From Caldalkalibacillus uzonensis (GTDB taxonomy: Bacteria; Bacillota; Bacilli; Caldalkalibacillales; Caldalkalibacillaceae): a stretch of 64,000 nt of DNA. Positions 27,743 to 37,037 of this stretch are shown one piece after another; position 1 is the stretch's first letter, and every line of letters begins with the position of its first letter. The translations under genes and the position numbers were made by a program. Below the pieces are notes generated by a model that worked only from the letters and a program-made list of their open reading frames with translations, was not told the DNA's origin and did not search any database. Location of the stretch: contig NZ_JAUSUQ010000014.1 of NCBI RefSeq assembly GCF_030814135.1, positions 29,780-93,779 of the forward strand, in the 5' to 3' direction.

Positions 27743-27758
27743 GTTTACATGGGTAAAC
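27743..27758. promoter_or_regulatory. Palindrome upstream of the rsbT-like gene
   Basis: GTTTAC-ATGG-GTAAAC, a perfect 6-bp inverted repeat 31 bases before the gene and about 100 bases from the divergent map start. It is a candidate operator. A SigB-type promoter (GTTTAA-N14-GGGTAT) is not convincingly spaced here. Confidence 0.35.
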
Positions 27759-27789
27759 CCGTATAACCCCGGTGAAAGCGGTGGTTGCT

Positions 27790-28182
27790 ATGTCCTTACA
27801 TAAAGTATATATTAAAAACGAAGATGATGTGTTACAGGCCGTCACCTTAACCCGGCAACTTGTTAAGTTGCTATCCTTTTCCAAAGTCGATGAGCAAAAA
27901 ATATTGGTCAGCGTCTCCGAATTGACCCGAAACATACTGGATCATGCCTCTGGGAAAGGCGTGTTTAAATGCGAGCTGACCCAAGATCAAATTCGCATCA
28001 CTGTCATTGACGACGGGCCGGGGATTGATAATGTCCAAGCCGCACTCAGGGGGAAAAAGCGTGCAGGATCACAAGGATTGGGGCTGGGGTTATCCGGTGT
28101 TCAACGCCTTATGGATGAGATGAGTATCGAAACCTCGACAGGAGGAGGTACGAAAATCATTGCCATCAAAAGAAAAAGTTAA
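27790..28182 (+). CDS. RsbT-like serine/threonine kinase (GHKL)
   Basis: A 130-residue switch kinase of the RsbT type. The N-box is VSVSELTRNILDHASGKG, then VIDDGPGIDNV, the GSQGLGLGLSGVQRLMDE glycine lid and [10 protein letters not shown]. All line up with RsbT, which in stressosomes phosphorylates RsbS/RsbR and then switches RsbU on. Start ATG 27790; the ribosome site is poor (GGTGG), and a GTG at 27772 is possible. Its 3' end overlaps the next gene by 23 bases, so the two are translationally linked. No RsbS or RsbU gene is beside it. Confidence 0.9.
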   Translation: MSLHKVYIKNEDDVLQAVTLTRQLVKLLSFSKVDEQKILVSVSELTRNILDHASGKGVFKCELTQDQIRITVIDDGPGIDNVQAALRGKKRAGSQGLGLGLSGVQRLMDEMSIETSTGGGTKIIAIKRKS

Positions 28183-29701
28183 TCAAAAAGCGTCTGAAGC
28201 AAACGAGTCGCTTTCACGCTTAGCTTCCATCGGCCAGATCGCCACTGGTATTGCCCATGAGGTAAAAAACCCCCTGACTGCGGTTAAAGGTTTTTTGCAG
28301 CTCTTGCAAAATGAGACAGAGCATAAATATTTACAGATTGCCATGTCACAATTGGATAATGCCTTGGACACATTAAACAACCTCCTGCAAGTTTCCCGAC
28401 CGGACATACATAACGAACCGTTTGTGCCCATTAACCTGTGTTCGGAACTGGAATCTATTATCTATTTATTCCAAGAACACATGTATCGTGTTGAGTTTGT
28501 TAAAAAATTTAAAGATACCCAACAGATGATCCGCGGACGTAAAAATCTGTTGAAGAAGGCATTTTTTAATTTAATTAAAAATGCACTGGAAGCAATCCCT
28601 GGGGAAGGAAAAATCACCATTGAACATTATGTGGACCGGCCACATTTATGTATCAAGTTAAGCGACACTGGTGTGGGGATTCCGGAAGAAAAGCTAAAAT
28701 TACTTGGCACTCCCTTTTTTTCTACCAAGGAAAACGGAACAGGCATGGGCCTGACCCAAGTCTATACAACGCTGTACGACCACGGTGCAACGGTAGAAGT
28801 CTCCAGTTCCGTCAACGTCGGTACAACATTTGTGATTAAATTTCCGCTCATCAAAACAAAGGAGGTCACAGTCAAACAGATGGCAAATTTGACCTATACA
28901 GCCGGACAAAGCTTAAAGGATTTTATATTGGCCAACAGAATGGAGATTGATAAACTGCTAAACGCCAGTACAGATGCCATTTTTAGTGATATAGAGAGAT
29001 CAGAACTGGTGGATACGAGCCATTTGAATGACGTTGCCTATCAATTAATCGGCTATATTGATGACGGAGCAGAGCATGAGCTGATCCTGCTAGCGCACAA
29101 AATCGGCATGGCTTGGGCCAAAAGTGATATTCCGGCCATTCTGAAATTGGAATGGTTCAGATCTTTCCGGGAAATTTACTGGGATCTGCTCTATCATTAT
29201 TACAAACATGTTCAACTTGATTTTGAACAACTGTTTAGTCTGGAAAAAAGTACAAACTATCTGATGGATACATTCCTCACCCATTACTTTAACAAATATA
29301 ATGAATATAAAAACGAACTGTTACGCTCCCAGCGTGAGGTGATTGATGAACTGACTGTTCCGGTCATCCCCCTTTCTGATGATATCGCTATTTTACCCTT
29401 GATCGGAACACTTGATACCTACCGAGCCAAAAAAATACAGGAACGGACCCTGGAACGAATCAACCAAGGCCGAATCTCGCATATTATTTTGGACTTGTCA
29501 GGAGTCGCTTATATGGATACCGGGGTGGTCCAGCATCTTTTCAAAATGGTGGACGGATTTACCCTCTTGGGATGCCAGACCACAGTAACGGGAATCCGGC
29601 CTGAAATTGCCAATACTGTAGTGGAAATGGGCATCGAGATCACCAACAGAGTCAAAACATTCGGTTCTCTTCAACAAGCATTGGAGAAAGAAATAAATTA
29701 A
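28160..29701 (+). CDS. Histidine kinase / RsbR-like / STAS fusion protein
   Basis: A 513-residue cytoplasmic fusion. Residues about 15-80 are a HisKA dimerisation domain with the phospho-accepting His33 ([20 protein letters not shown]). Residues about 110-225 are a HATPase domain ([32 protein letters not shown]). Residues about 245-390 resemble the N-terminal globin-like/RsbRD_N domain of RsbR. Residues about 395-510 are a STAS domain ([36 protein letters not shown]) as in RsbR. The TTG start lies inside rsbT with GGAGGAGGT ten bases before it. There are no membrane helices and no cognate response regulator nearby. Confidence 0.88.
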   Translation: MPSKEKVNQKASEANESLSRLASIGQIATGIAHEVKNPLTAVKGFLQLLQNETEHKYLQIAMSQLDNALDTLNNLLQVSRPDIHNEPFVPINLCSELESIIYLFQEHMYRVEFVKKFKDTQQMIRGRKNLLKKAFFNLIKNALEAIPGEGKITIEHYVDRPHLCIKLSDTGVGIPEEKLKLLGTPFFSTKENGTGMGLTQVYTTLYDHGATVEVSSSVNVGTTFVIKFPLIKTKEVTVKQMANLTYTAGQSLKDFILANRMEIDKLLNASTDAIFSDIERSELVDTSHLNDVAYQLIGYIDDGAEHELILLAHKIGMAWAKSDIPAILKLEWFRSFREIYWDLLYHYYKHVQLDFEQLFSLEKSTNYLMDTFLTHYFNKYNEYKNELLRSQREVIDELTVPVIPLSDDIAILPLIGTLDTYRAKKIQERTLERINQGRISHIILDLSGVAYMDTGVVQHLFKMVDGFTLLGCQTTVTGIRPEIANTVVEMGIEITNRVKTFGSLQQALEKEIN

Positions 29702-30942
29702 CGCACCTGGCCGTTGCCGTGTATCACATATTTGGTTGAGGTTAAGGCAGTAAGGCCCATCGGTCCCCGGGCATGAAGCTTTTGAGTGCTGATCCCGATC
29801 TCTGCTCCAAAACCAAACTCGAACCCGTCAGTAAACCGGGTTGAGGCATTGTGATAAAGGGCGGCCGCATCCACTTGCTGAAAAAATTTAGCCACATTTT
29901 CTTCTGTTTCACTAATGATCGCTTCGGAGTGTTTTGTTCCATAGTGGTTGATATGCTCAATCGCCTGCTCAACATCAGCGACCACTTTCAAGGCTAAAAT
30001 CAGATCGAGATATTCTTCGTGCCAATCTTGATCGGTGGCTGGCTCCAAATCAGGAACCAGGGCCCGTGCTCTATCATCAGCTCTGACCTGCACCTGCTTC
30101 TCTTTCAGAGCAGTCACTAAGTCCGGTAAATGTTCCTTGGCCCAACTCTCGTGAACCAACACTGTTTCCACAGCATTACAAACTGACGGACGCTGGGTTT
30201 TGCCGTTGACCACCAGTTGAATGGCCATCGCTGGATTGGCGCTGTCATCAATATACATATGGCAGTTGCCCACCCCTGTTTCGATCACGGGTACAGAGGC
30301 TTGCTCGATCACAGACTGAATCAGCTTGGCCCCGCCACGGGGAATCAGCACATCCAGATAGCTGTTCAGGCGAAACATGTGGCTGGCTGTCTTGCGGCTG
30401 GTGTCCTCCAACAACTGAACGGCCCCAGATGGACAATCACACTGCTGTAATGCTTGATGAATAACCTGCACCAATGCTTTATTAGAATGAAGCGCTGACG
30501 AACTGCCTCTTAACAGCACGGCATTTCCCGTTTTTAAACACAGTGTGGCTGCATCAACGGTCACATTGGGTCTGGCCTCATAAATCATGCCGATCACACC
30601 AAGTGGAACCCGCACCTGCTCGATCAGCAGGCCATTGGGCCTCTCCCAGGTGTCAACCACCTCACCAACCGGATCAGGCAAAGCGGCCACTTGCCGAATC
30701 CCTGCGGCCATGTCCTCTATCCGCTGCTCCGTCAATTGCAAGCGGTCCAACAGGGCCTGGCTTAACCCGTTTGCTTGACCCGCCTTAATGTCTTTGGCAT
30801 TCTCCTCCAGAATGAAAGCGGAAGCTTTAACCAAACATTCTGCTATCCGTTCCAAGGCCTCATTTTTTTGTTCAGTTGTCAAACTGGCCATCTGTTGTGC
30901 TGCTGTTTTCAGCTCTTTCGCTTTGCGCATCAACTCACTCAT
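29698..30942 (-). CDS. proA: Gamma-glutamyl phosphate reductase
   Basis: A 414-residue NADPH-dependent enzyme forming glutamate semialdehyde for proline synthesis. The catalytic cysteine is in [38 protein letters not shown] and [16 protein letters not shown] are conserved, as is the end [20 protein letters not shown]. Its start overlaps the proB stop (ATGA). Expression should follow the proB T-box. Confidence 0.97.
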   Translation of the reverse strand: MSELMRKAKELKTAAQQMASLTTEQKNEALERIAECLVKASAFILEENAKDIKAGQANGLSQALLDRLQLTEQRIEDMAAGIRQVAALPDPVGEVVDTWERPNGLLIEQVRVPLGVIGMIYEARPNVTVDAATLCLKTGNAVLLRGSSSALHSNKALVQVIHQALQQCDCPSGAVQLLEDTSRKTASHMFRLNSYLDVLIPRGGAKLIQSVIEQASVPVIETGVGNCHMYIDDSANPAMAIQLVVNGKTQRPSVCNAVETVLVHESWAKEHLPDLVTALKEKQVQVRADDRARALVPDLEPATDQDWHEEYLDLILALKVVADVEQAIEHINHYGTKHSEAIISETEENVAKFFQQVDAAALYHNASTRFTDGFEFGFGAEIGISTQKLHARGPMGLTALTSTKYVIHGNGQVR

Positions 30943-32063
30943 CTTCCGATCCTCTCCTTTCCTAAGCTCACCCAGTTATCACGATGAATCACTTCTTCTG
31001 TGCCCCGCCGGGTCCACTGCATGGCCTCTCTGCTTGATTTTCCTTTGATTTGTTGAAGTTCAGAGGAGGTATAATTAACCACCCCCTTGCCAATACGTTC
31101 ACCCTTATGGTTAAGCACCTCCACCACCTCTCCCGCCTGGAAGTTGCCCTGCACCTGGGTGATGCCGGCTGGCAATAAACTTTTTCCCCGCTCAAGTAAG
31201 GCTGTTGCCGCTCCCTGATCCACCGTAATCGCCCCTTTAACAGCAGAGTGAAAAGCAATCCATTGCTGCCGGTTTTTCAGCCCGCTGAGGGAGGAGGAGC
31301 CGATATAAGTGCCGTTGCCTTTCCCCTTGATAACGTCCAGTAATTTGTCCTCCCCTTCTCCCTTGCCGATAAATACCTGGGCTCCTACCGATAAGGCCAT
31401 CTGGGCTGCCTCAAGTTTGGAGCGCATGCCTCCGGTGCCGACTTTAGATCCTGGCTCTCCGGCCAGGGTTAACAGATCAGCGGTAATCTCAGGCAAAAAG
31501 GTATACTTTTTGGCCTTGTCACTCCGGCGGGGGTCAGCATCATACAAACCGTCAATATCTGTTAAGATAATCAGCCAGTCGGCATGAATCAATCCGCTGA
31601 CCAGTGCGGAAAGCATATCGTTATCCCCAAACGTCAGTTCATCCACGGCCACGGAGTCATTCTCATTGATGATGGGCAAGGCCTCCCGGGCCAGCAGTTC
31701 GGTCAATGTCCTATAAGCATTGTTGTACCGTTCCCGGTCAGCAAAATCATAGCGCGTTAACAAAAGCTGGGCGGTGACAATGCCGTGTTTGGCAAAGGCG
31801 CGGGTATAACCTTGCATCAGTAATCCTTGGCCCACAGCCGCTGCTGCTTGTTTGCCCTTAATCGTGACCGGTCTGGTGGGATAGCCCAGCAGGGTAAAAC
31901 CTGCTGCTACCGCCCCTGAAGAAATTAAAATCACTTCATATCCTGTCTGTTTTAATCTGGCCAGCGCCTGCACATGCTCATTCAGTTTTTGTTCACATAA
32001 GCCACCATTGGCAGTGGTCAATGAGCTGCTGCCGATTTTAACCACGATCCGTTCCGTTCCCAT
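30939..32063 (-). CDS. proB: Glutamate 5-kinase
   Basis: A 374-residue enzyme with an amino acid kinase domain ([70 protein letters not shown]) and a C-terminal PUA domain (about 280-360, [20 protein letters not shown]). It phosphorylates glutamate in the first, normally feedback-inhibited step of proline synthesis. First gene of proBA, under a T-box leader ending about 35 bases upstream. Confidence 0.97.
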   Translation of the reverse strand: MGTERIVVKIGSSSLTTANGGLCEQKLNEHVQALARLKQTGYEVILISSGAVAAGFTLLGYPTRPVTIKGKQAAAAVGQGLLMQGYTRAFAKHGIVTAQLLLTRYDFADRERYNNAYRTLTELLAREALPIINENDSVAVDELTFGDNDMLSALVSGLIHADWLIILTDIDGLYDADPRRSDKAKKYTFLPEITADLLTLAGEPGSKVGTGGMRSKLEAAQMALSVGAQVFIGKGEGEDKLLDVIKGKGNGTYIGSSSLSGLKNRQQWIAFHSAVKGAITVDQGAATALLERGKSLLPAGITQVQGNFQAGEVVEVLNHKGERIGKGVVNYTSSELQQIKGKSSREAMQWTRRGTEEVIHRDNWVSLGKERIGR

Positions 32064-32099
32064 TTACCCATCCCTCTTTTGGCCTTGGTCGCTTAAACA

Positions 32100-32360
32100 A
32101 AAAAGTCCTTCTGTCCAACAAAAGGACGGAAGGACCGCGGTACCACCTTTTTTGACACCTTGCTCAGCACAGAAGGTTTGACAGCAACAAACCACTGTGC
32201 AAGGAAACAAGATGTCCACTCTTGCCCCTATCGCGGGCCAACGGTTGGGTTCATTCCCCAACGGCTCCAGGGTGGGTTCAATGGCTTTGGTAATGATGAA
32301 ACCTTCCAGCCTGTGGGTTTCACTCTCTGTCACTTCAAAGCCATTTACTGGCCCCTTCAC
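32100..32360 (-). promoter_or_regulatory. T-box riboswitch, probably proline-specific
   Basis: On the minus strand the T-box core GGTGGTACCGCGG (32135-32147) precedes a terminator: GGACGGAAGGAC-type arms 32124-32135 and 32105-32116 followed by a T run. Upstream are Stem I marks: AAGTGA, AGAGAG, a GGCTGGAAGGTTTC distal arm and GAA-CCC-ACC, which places a Pro codon at the specifier. Uncharged tRNA-Pro should favour antitermination and raise proBA. The core and terminator are certain; the exact specifier register is inference. Confidence 0.9.
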
Positions 32361-32427
32361 CGCCACGTTAAGATGTGTTGAATTATTAAACTATTATCCT
32401 AAGAATTGAGGTACTTGTCAATACTCA

Positions 32428-32595
32428 TCAATCCCTGAGACGGTCCACATCCAATTTCGTCACCCGGGTATAATTGCCCCGTTTAATGTCTTCAGGTGAT
32501 GCCTCTTCTTCCAATTCGTCCATTTCCATACTTGGAGCAATTGTTGGTCCTTCCTCCTGAGCCTTCCGGTCTCGATGCTTACCTGCTTTGTTCAT
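32428..32595 (-). CDS. Small acidic hypothetical protein
   Basis: A 55-residue, highly charged, soluble peptide beginning MNKAGKHRDRKAQEEGPTIA with acidic centre (MEMDELEEEASPED) and a C-terminal IKRGNYTRVTKLDVDRL. GGAGG lies nine bases before the ATG. No membrane helix or catalytic motif. I do not recognise the family. The good ribosome site and balanced codon use argue that it is real. It sits just upstream of the proBA leader and divergent from metA. Confidence 0.6.
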   Translation of the reverse strand: MNKAGKHRDRKAQEEGPTIAPSMEMDELEEEASPEDIKRGNYTRVTKLDVDRLRD

Positions 32596-32826
32596 TCTGC
32601 CTAACCTCCGTTTCTTGATATGTATGACAACTTTACATACCCCGGCTTTGTTAGTTTATCACTGTGATCCCGATTCCTTCCCGAAAGATCTTTCCAGTTT
32701 TTTATGCACAAACATGGCTGCTAACGATTAATTTTTCTTCTCTCTATTCAATTTCATGTTAAAATTCTGTTCATTTTCATGTTAAAATAAGGCTTAAAAC
32801 ACCATTTGAAAGGAGGATGCCGGACT

Positions 32827-33735
32827 ATGCCCATCAATATTCCTGATAACTTGCCGGCCAAAGAGACGCTGTTAAATGAAAATATATTTGTTATGGGAGA
32901 AAACCGGGCCTACCACCAGGATATCCGGCCTTTAAACATCCTTATCCTTAACCTGATGCCTGAAAAAGAAAAAACGGAAACACAGCTTCTGCGCCTCTTG
33001 GGCAATACCCCCTTGCAGGTCAATATCACGCTGTTACGTCCGATCACACATAACTCCAAGACCACCTCCCAAACCCATCTGGAGCAGTTCTACACCACAT
33101 TTGATAAAGTAGAAGCCCGCAAATTTGACGGGCTTATCATTACTGGTGCACCAGTGGAACATCTGGCCTTTTCTGATGTCAATTATTGGAATGAATTACA
33201 AACCATTATGGATTGGTCCAAAACCAATGTCACCTCTACCCTGCACATTTGCTGGGGGGCACAGGCAGGCTTATTCCATCATTTTGGAATTCCCAAACAC
33301 CCGCTTCCGCGGAAGCTGTTCGGTGTTTTTACCCATCACACCCTTAAGGAGGGCGTGACGTTATTGCGCGGATTTGATGAACAGTTTCTGGTGCCCCATT
33401 CCCGTTACACCGAAACGCGTTTGGAAGATGTGCAACAGGTGTCTGAGCTGGACGTCTTAGCCGTTTCAGACGAGGCAGGTGTCTACCTGGTGGCCACCAA
33501 AGACGGCAGACAGATTTTTGTCACTGGCCATCCGGAATATGATGCTTTAACCTTGGATAACGAATATCGCCGTGATTTGGCAAAAGGACTGACGATTCAC
33601 CTGCCACAGCATTATTATCCGAACGATGACCCCGAGCGCACACCTGCCAACAGGTGGCGTTCACATGCCCACTTATTGTTCGCCAATTGGCTCAATTACT
33701 ACGTCTACCAAGAAACACCCTATGATTGGTTCTAA
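32827..33735 (+). CDS. metA: Homoserine O-acyltransferase (MetA family)
   Basis: A 302-residue enzyme acylating homoserine, the entry to methionine synthesis. The nucleophile Cys is in [11 protein letters not shown], with catalytic His and Glu in [33 protein letters not shown] and PIGAP-like [16 protein letters not shown] are conserved. Bacillus members often use acetyl-CoA; the choice of acyl donor is not decided here. The ATG at 32827 follows AAAGGAGG. No S-box riboswitch was seen in the 230 bases upstream. Confidence 0.95.
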   Translation: MPINIPDNLPAKETLLNENIFVMGENRAYHQDIRPLNILILNLMPEKEKTETQLLRLLGNTPLQVNITLLRPITHNSKTTSQTHLEQFYTTFDKVEARKFDGLIITGAPVEHLAFSDVNYWNELQTIMDWSKTNVTSTLHICWGAQAGLFHHFGIPKHPLPRKLFGVFTHHTLKEGVTLLRGFDEQFLVPHSRYTETRLEDVQQVSELDVLAVSDEAGVYLVATKDGRQIFVTGHPEYDALTLDNEYRRDLAKGLTIHLPQHYYPNDDPERTPANRWRSHAHLLFANWLNYYVYQETPYDWF

Positions 33736-33749
33736 CGTGCAAAAAAAAG

Positions 33750-33773
33750 CTGCCGGGACACAGGGCCCGGCAG
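33750..33773 (-). terminator. Terminator reading on the minus strand
   Basis: CTGCCGGG pairs with CCCGGCAG. On the minus strand it is followed by CTTTTTTTTG, so it ends a minus-strand transcript coming from the 33.8-34.7 kb gap. It also lies just after metA, where it would lack a U tract. Confidence 0.7.
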
Positions 33774-34695
33774 GTTCGGTGTTTAGACACCAACAATGTT
33801 GATTTGATCGTTACAGTGTGGCAATAGCGGCAAGTCTTTTAATCCAACCATCAAACTCGATTCAGATACTGCTCACCTCCTTTCATTAGTTAATCTATTC
33901 AAAGGATGCTGCGGTGGTCTAGGTTAATAGAGTAGGAACGTGTCGATTTTTATAAAAAGTTTCTTAGATTTGAATTCCCAAGTGGAATTCACCAAGGCAT
34001 TTCCTGCTCTCACCTCCTTTCGTTACTATACTTTATGTCGGCAGCAGGATTTTGCTTGTACACCAAACTAGAACAATCATTTATTTTTTTCCCTATAAAC
34101 CTATTTATCAGTTTTAAAATCTCAAAAAAATAGGTTTAATGCTAGTCATATACAAGCTAAATACCATATTGTGTGGACAAGAATCCCCCGGCAATTGCCG
34201 TTTTTTATCTAAATGTTACGCTGGTGCACAAATCAGGGGCTGCCTCAGTGATATCTGAGACAGCCCCTGTACTTACGAGTTGGCGGAGCCTTTTTTTCTT
34301 TCATCAAATCAACCTTGTTAGTGTCTAACTTTTTGGGGAGAGAACAAACACCCCAATTTTGGATATGCACAAATCCTCAGCCCCGAACCAACTCTTGCTC
34401 CTATTCTATGTCAAATGGCTATAAACGGCTACAAAATTGGGCAGATCAACCATATGGTATTTAAACAGCATAAAATAACCCTGCTGGAAGGACCCAGCAG
34501 GGTTTGTATTAGACACGAACAACCAGATGAAATCCATCACTAGCAAGCGATCATTTGTTCTTGTTTCGCTCATAGACATTGATACAATAATATAAATCAT
34601 TTTAAATCAATCGCTTGTCTATAGCAAATTCAATAGATGATACATAAAAATAAAGTACAAGTTAATACAACTGCTAAGCAAGGAGGTGGCGAAAA
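33774..34695. other. Gene-free, structured 0.9-kb stretch
   Basis: No convincing protein gene over 30 codons. On the minus strand two near-identical ribosome-site blocks occur: AACGAAAGGAGGTGAGAGCAG (near 34010-34030) and AATGAAAGGAGGTGAGCAG (near 33877-33896). Each is followed only by very short or stop-broken frames (the first gives MPW then stop; the second reads EFDGWIKRLAAIATL without a proper start). Hairpins lie at 33750, 34097-34138, 34187-34205 (CGGCAATTGCCG then TTTTTT), 34236 and 34472-34495. It may be a decayed small-peptide locus or a small RNA. Confidence 0.4.
34236..34271. repeat. Second GAGACAGCCC hairpin
   Basis: GGGGCTGCCTCAG pairs with CTGAGACAGCCCC with a single mismatch. 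The right arm plus TGTA matches the element at 18-32. Possible insertion-sequence end relic or terminator. Confidence 0.5.
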
Positions 34696-35202
34696 ATGTC
34701 AATTCATGGTATCTATCTTCGTGATAAAGTTGGAAAATGTGTTGCTGTCAATGGTGGTGGTCCGGAGGCTCGATCAGGGCTATTACTAGATGTACAAAGA
34801 GATTATTTGGCTTTGAATACCAAAGAAGAAGGGGTGATCTATTATAACTTAAAGCATATTAAAAGTCTTACAGTAATTAAACAAAGTATTTGTGACAAGT
34901 TAGATACAGTAACACCACCATTTATTAAGGAGTTTAATTTTACCAGACTTCTGTTTAGATTAATCAATCAAACCATTCAAATTAATCGTGGAGGACCTGA
35001 TAAATTAATCGGTCTACTTACTGATGTTACTTCTTCTCACCTGACTGTAGTAGTTGGTGGAGAAAATATCACAGTACCCATATTTCATATAAAAAATGTT
35101 AGTGTTGTAGTTCCCAAAAAAGTAGAAAAAGATATCAAAAAAGAAAAAAAAGATATTATAAAGAAAAAGAAAACTAAGAAATCTATGAAATTTAAAAAAT
35201 GA
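34696..35202 (+). CDS. CotB-like spore coat protein
   Basis: A 168-residue protein built from two SH3/LSm-like CotB repeats. Repeat 1 (about 8-60) has VAVNGGGPEARSGLLLDVQR, YLALNTKEEGVIYYNLKHIK. Repeat 2 (about 90-140) has IQINRGGPDKLIGLLTDVTS and ITVPIFHIKNVSVV. The last 30 residues are almost all Lys, in place of the Ser/Lys/Arg tail of B. subtilis CotB. It is shorter than B. subtilis CotB (three repeats). The ATG follows AAGGAGGTGGCG. It is AT-rich relative to the window average, as are its downstream neighbours. Confidence 0.82.
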   Translation: MSIHGIYLRDKVGKCVAVNGGGPEARSGLLLDVQRDYLALNTKEEGVIYYNLKHIKSLTVIKQSICDKLDTVTPPFIKEFNFTRLLFRLINQTIQINRGGPDKLIGLLTDVTSSHLTVVVGGENITVPIFHIKNVSVVVPKKVEKDIKKEKKDIIKKKKTKKSMKFKK

Positions 35203-35218
35203 AGATAAATATGGAATT

Positions 35219-35385
35219 AAGCAGGGGTCTCTATCCTTTTGTGAAAGGTACCCCAGGTTTGCTCAAATGCATCTAGCTCTTCGAGAGCAGCTCCTTCCGT
35301 TGCCAATTTGTAAATGGCTTAAGATCGGCCGTGATCTACTTGATCTCTTTATAAGACACATTACGGATGAAATTGCAATTTGATG
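35219..35385 (-). mobile_element. IS256-family transposase fragment
   Basis: Minus-strand reading gives FIRNVSYKEIK, stop, ITADLK, then in the next frame AIYKLATEGAALEELDAFEQ followed by TWG. This is the middle of an IS256/Mutator transposase (RN..YVSYKD.K...DLK.IY.A.TE.AAL..LD.F...WG). It has a stop and a frameshift and is truncated at both sides, so it is inert. It lies between the cotB-like gene and the small membrane protein. Confidence 0.68.
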
Positions 35386-35469
35386 GATGTGTCAACACTG
35401 CCTATAGCGGCCGATTTTGCCATTCTTCAATATCTTCATTACCGTGACATTGGAAAAAGGAGGGGTAGA

Positions 35470-35625
35470 ATGATTAGTTTTTTACTCATTTTAATTGCAG
35501 GTGTTCCCTTCTATTTATTACTCAACCCCCCTCAATTATCCCCAGCAAAAAAACCTGCTCCGTTGACCATTAATGAGATGTACCACTTGAATATTTCATA
35601 TGTAGAATCAGGTGAATCTAAATGA
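35470..35625 (+). CDS. Small single-pass membrane protein of the coat island
   Basis: A 51-residue peptide with one N-terminal membrane helix (MISFLLILIAGVPFYLLL) and a Pro/Lys-rich then polar tail ending SYVESGESK. AAGGAGGGG lies four bases before the ATG. Its stop overlaps the start of the ArsB-like gene (ATGA), indicating coupled translation. Family not recognised. An upstream frame extension exists but runs through the IS relic region and lacks a ribosome site. Confidence 0.7.
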   Translation: MISFLLILIAGVPFYLLLNPPQLSPAKKPAPLTINEMYHLNISYVESGESK

Positions 35626-37025
35626 GTTTTGAAACTATTTTTACAATTATAATCTTTGGATTTACCGTATTTTTCCTTGTATGGAGGCCCCGTGGGATGA
35701 ATGAAGCACTCCCAACTTCTATTGGGGCCGCTTTAATTATAATGGCAGGTATCGTTACATTAGCGGATACTGTAGAAATACTCAATATTATTAGTGGAGC
35801 CGCCATTACCATCATTGCTACTATTATCATGTCACTTGTTCTCGACAGTATTGGCTTCTTTCGCTGGACAGCTGTCAATATCATAAAAAAAGCGAATGGT
35901 TCAGGTGTTTTACTTTATTGGTACATTTGTTTGCTCTGTTTTTTAATGACCCTGTTTTTTAATAACGATGGAAGCATCCTAATCACCACACCTATCATTA
36001 TTCAGATCGTCACCATATTGAATTTAAAACCGCATCAAAAAATGCCCTATTTATTTGCCGGTGTTTTGGTTGCCACTACAAGCAGCAGTCCAATTGCAGT
36101 TAGTAATTTAGCTAATCTCATTGCATTGAGAATTGTGGGGTTGGATATCAATGCTTATGTCGCATTAATGTTCGTTCCAACCATCATCGGAATCACTGTT
36201 CTTACTTTACTGCTTTATCTATTTTTCAAAAAGGATATCCCCAAGAAGATCCTCGCTTTGCCGGACTCCGATCATATATCCATACAGCTGAATTCAATGT
36301 ATGGTATGGACCATTCCAAAAAACATAACACACTGGTCGTTGATAAATTTCATCATCCTTTAAAGAAAGATCCGAATTATCTGCCAGAAATTAACTGGTC
36401 GTTGTTCCGTATCTGTATCACGATTGTGATATTTACGAGAGCAAGTTTCTTTCTTGGATCAAGCTTTGGAATTCCATTAGAATGGATCGCTATGTTCGGC
36501 GCTTTTCTTTTAATACTAGTCAGATGGTATAGAAACGGTACCGGAGCTATAGATGTGCTTAAAAAGACCCCTTGGTACATCCTTATTTTTGCCTTCAGTA
36601 TTTATGTGATCGTACACGCCTTGCATAAAATTGGGCTCACCTTTGTACTGGTAACTTATTTCGAAGGGCTTATTTCAATGAGTCATTTTCATGCCATTTT
36701 TGTTACCGGTATTTTAGTTGCGATCCTCTCAAATATCTTCAACAATATACCTGCCGTCATGATTGGTACGCTTTCACTTATGGAAATGGGTCTTGATACT
36801 CACACGATGCACTTAGCCTATCTTGCTAACATTATCGGCAGTGATATTGGTGCGCTTATTTCACCGATGGGAACATTAGCCACTCTGCTATGGATATACA
36901 TTCTGAGGTTGAATAAGATTCCCATTACATGGGGGAAATATTTCAGGGTCGCCATTTGTGTTATTCCACTTTCGTTGCTCGTATGCTTATTAGGTTTATA
37001 TTTGTGGAGTCGATTATTTATCTGA
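35622..37025 (+). CDS. ArsB/NhaD-superfamily permease (YwrK-like)
   Basis: A 467-residue membrane transporter with about 11-12 helices. FNNDGSILITTPIIIQIV and the second-half FNNIPAVMIGTLSL are the paired motifs of ArsB-type ion transporters (FxNDxxxLxxTP). NIIGSDIGALISPMGTLATLLW is also typical. B. subtilis YwrK, an ArsB relative, lies beside ywrJ and cotB, and the same grouping is seen here. Arsenite export is therefore not assumed; no arsR, arsC or arsA is near. Confidence 0.85.
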   Translation: MSFETIFTIIIFGFTVFFLVWRPRGMNEALPTSIGAALIIMAGIVTLADTVEILNIISGAAITIIATIIMSLVLDSIGFFRWTAVNIIKKANGSGVLLYWYICLLCFLMTLFFNNDGSILITTPIIIQIVTILNLKPHQKMPYLFAGVLVATTSSSPIAVSNLANLIALRIVGLDINAYVALMFVPTIIGITVLTLLLYLFFKKDIPKKILALPDSDHISIQLNSMYGMDHSKKHNTLVVDKFHHPLKKDPNYLPEINWSLFRICITIVIFTRASFFLGSSFGIPLEWIAMFGAFLLILVRWYRNGTGAIDVLKKTPWYILIFAFSIYVIVHALHKIGLTFVLVTYFEGLISMSHFHAIFVTGILVAILSNIFNNIPAVMIGTLSLMEMGLDTHTMHLAYLANIIGSDIGALISPMGTLATLLWIYILRLNKIPITWGKYFRVAICVIPLSLLVCLLGLYLWSRLFI

Positions 37026-37037
37026 GGTGAAAACGAT

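Noticed and set aside
27721..27771. SigB promoter upstream of the rsbT-like gene
   Set aside because: GTTTAA- and GGGTAA-like words occur, but the spacing is about 9 bases or less instead of 12-15.
32600..32826. S-box (SAM) riboswitch before metA
   Set aside because: No S-box core motifs or terminator/antiterminator pair seen in this stretch.
34406..34600. 64-codon minus-strand frame in the structured gap
   Set aside because: No ribosome site, runs through a hairpin, and has no protein-like composition.
35622..37025. Arsenic-resistance operon
   Set aside because: The permease is ArsB-like, but there is no arsR, arsC or arsA nearby, and the neighbours are CotB/YwrJ-like coat genes.
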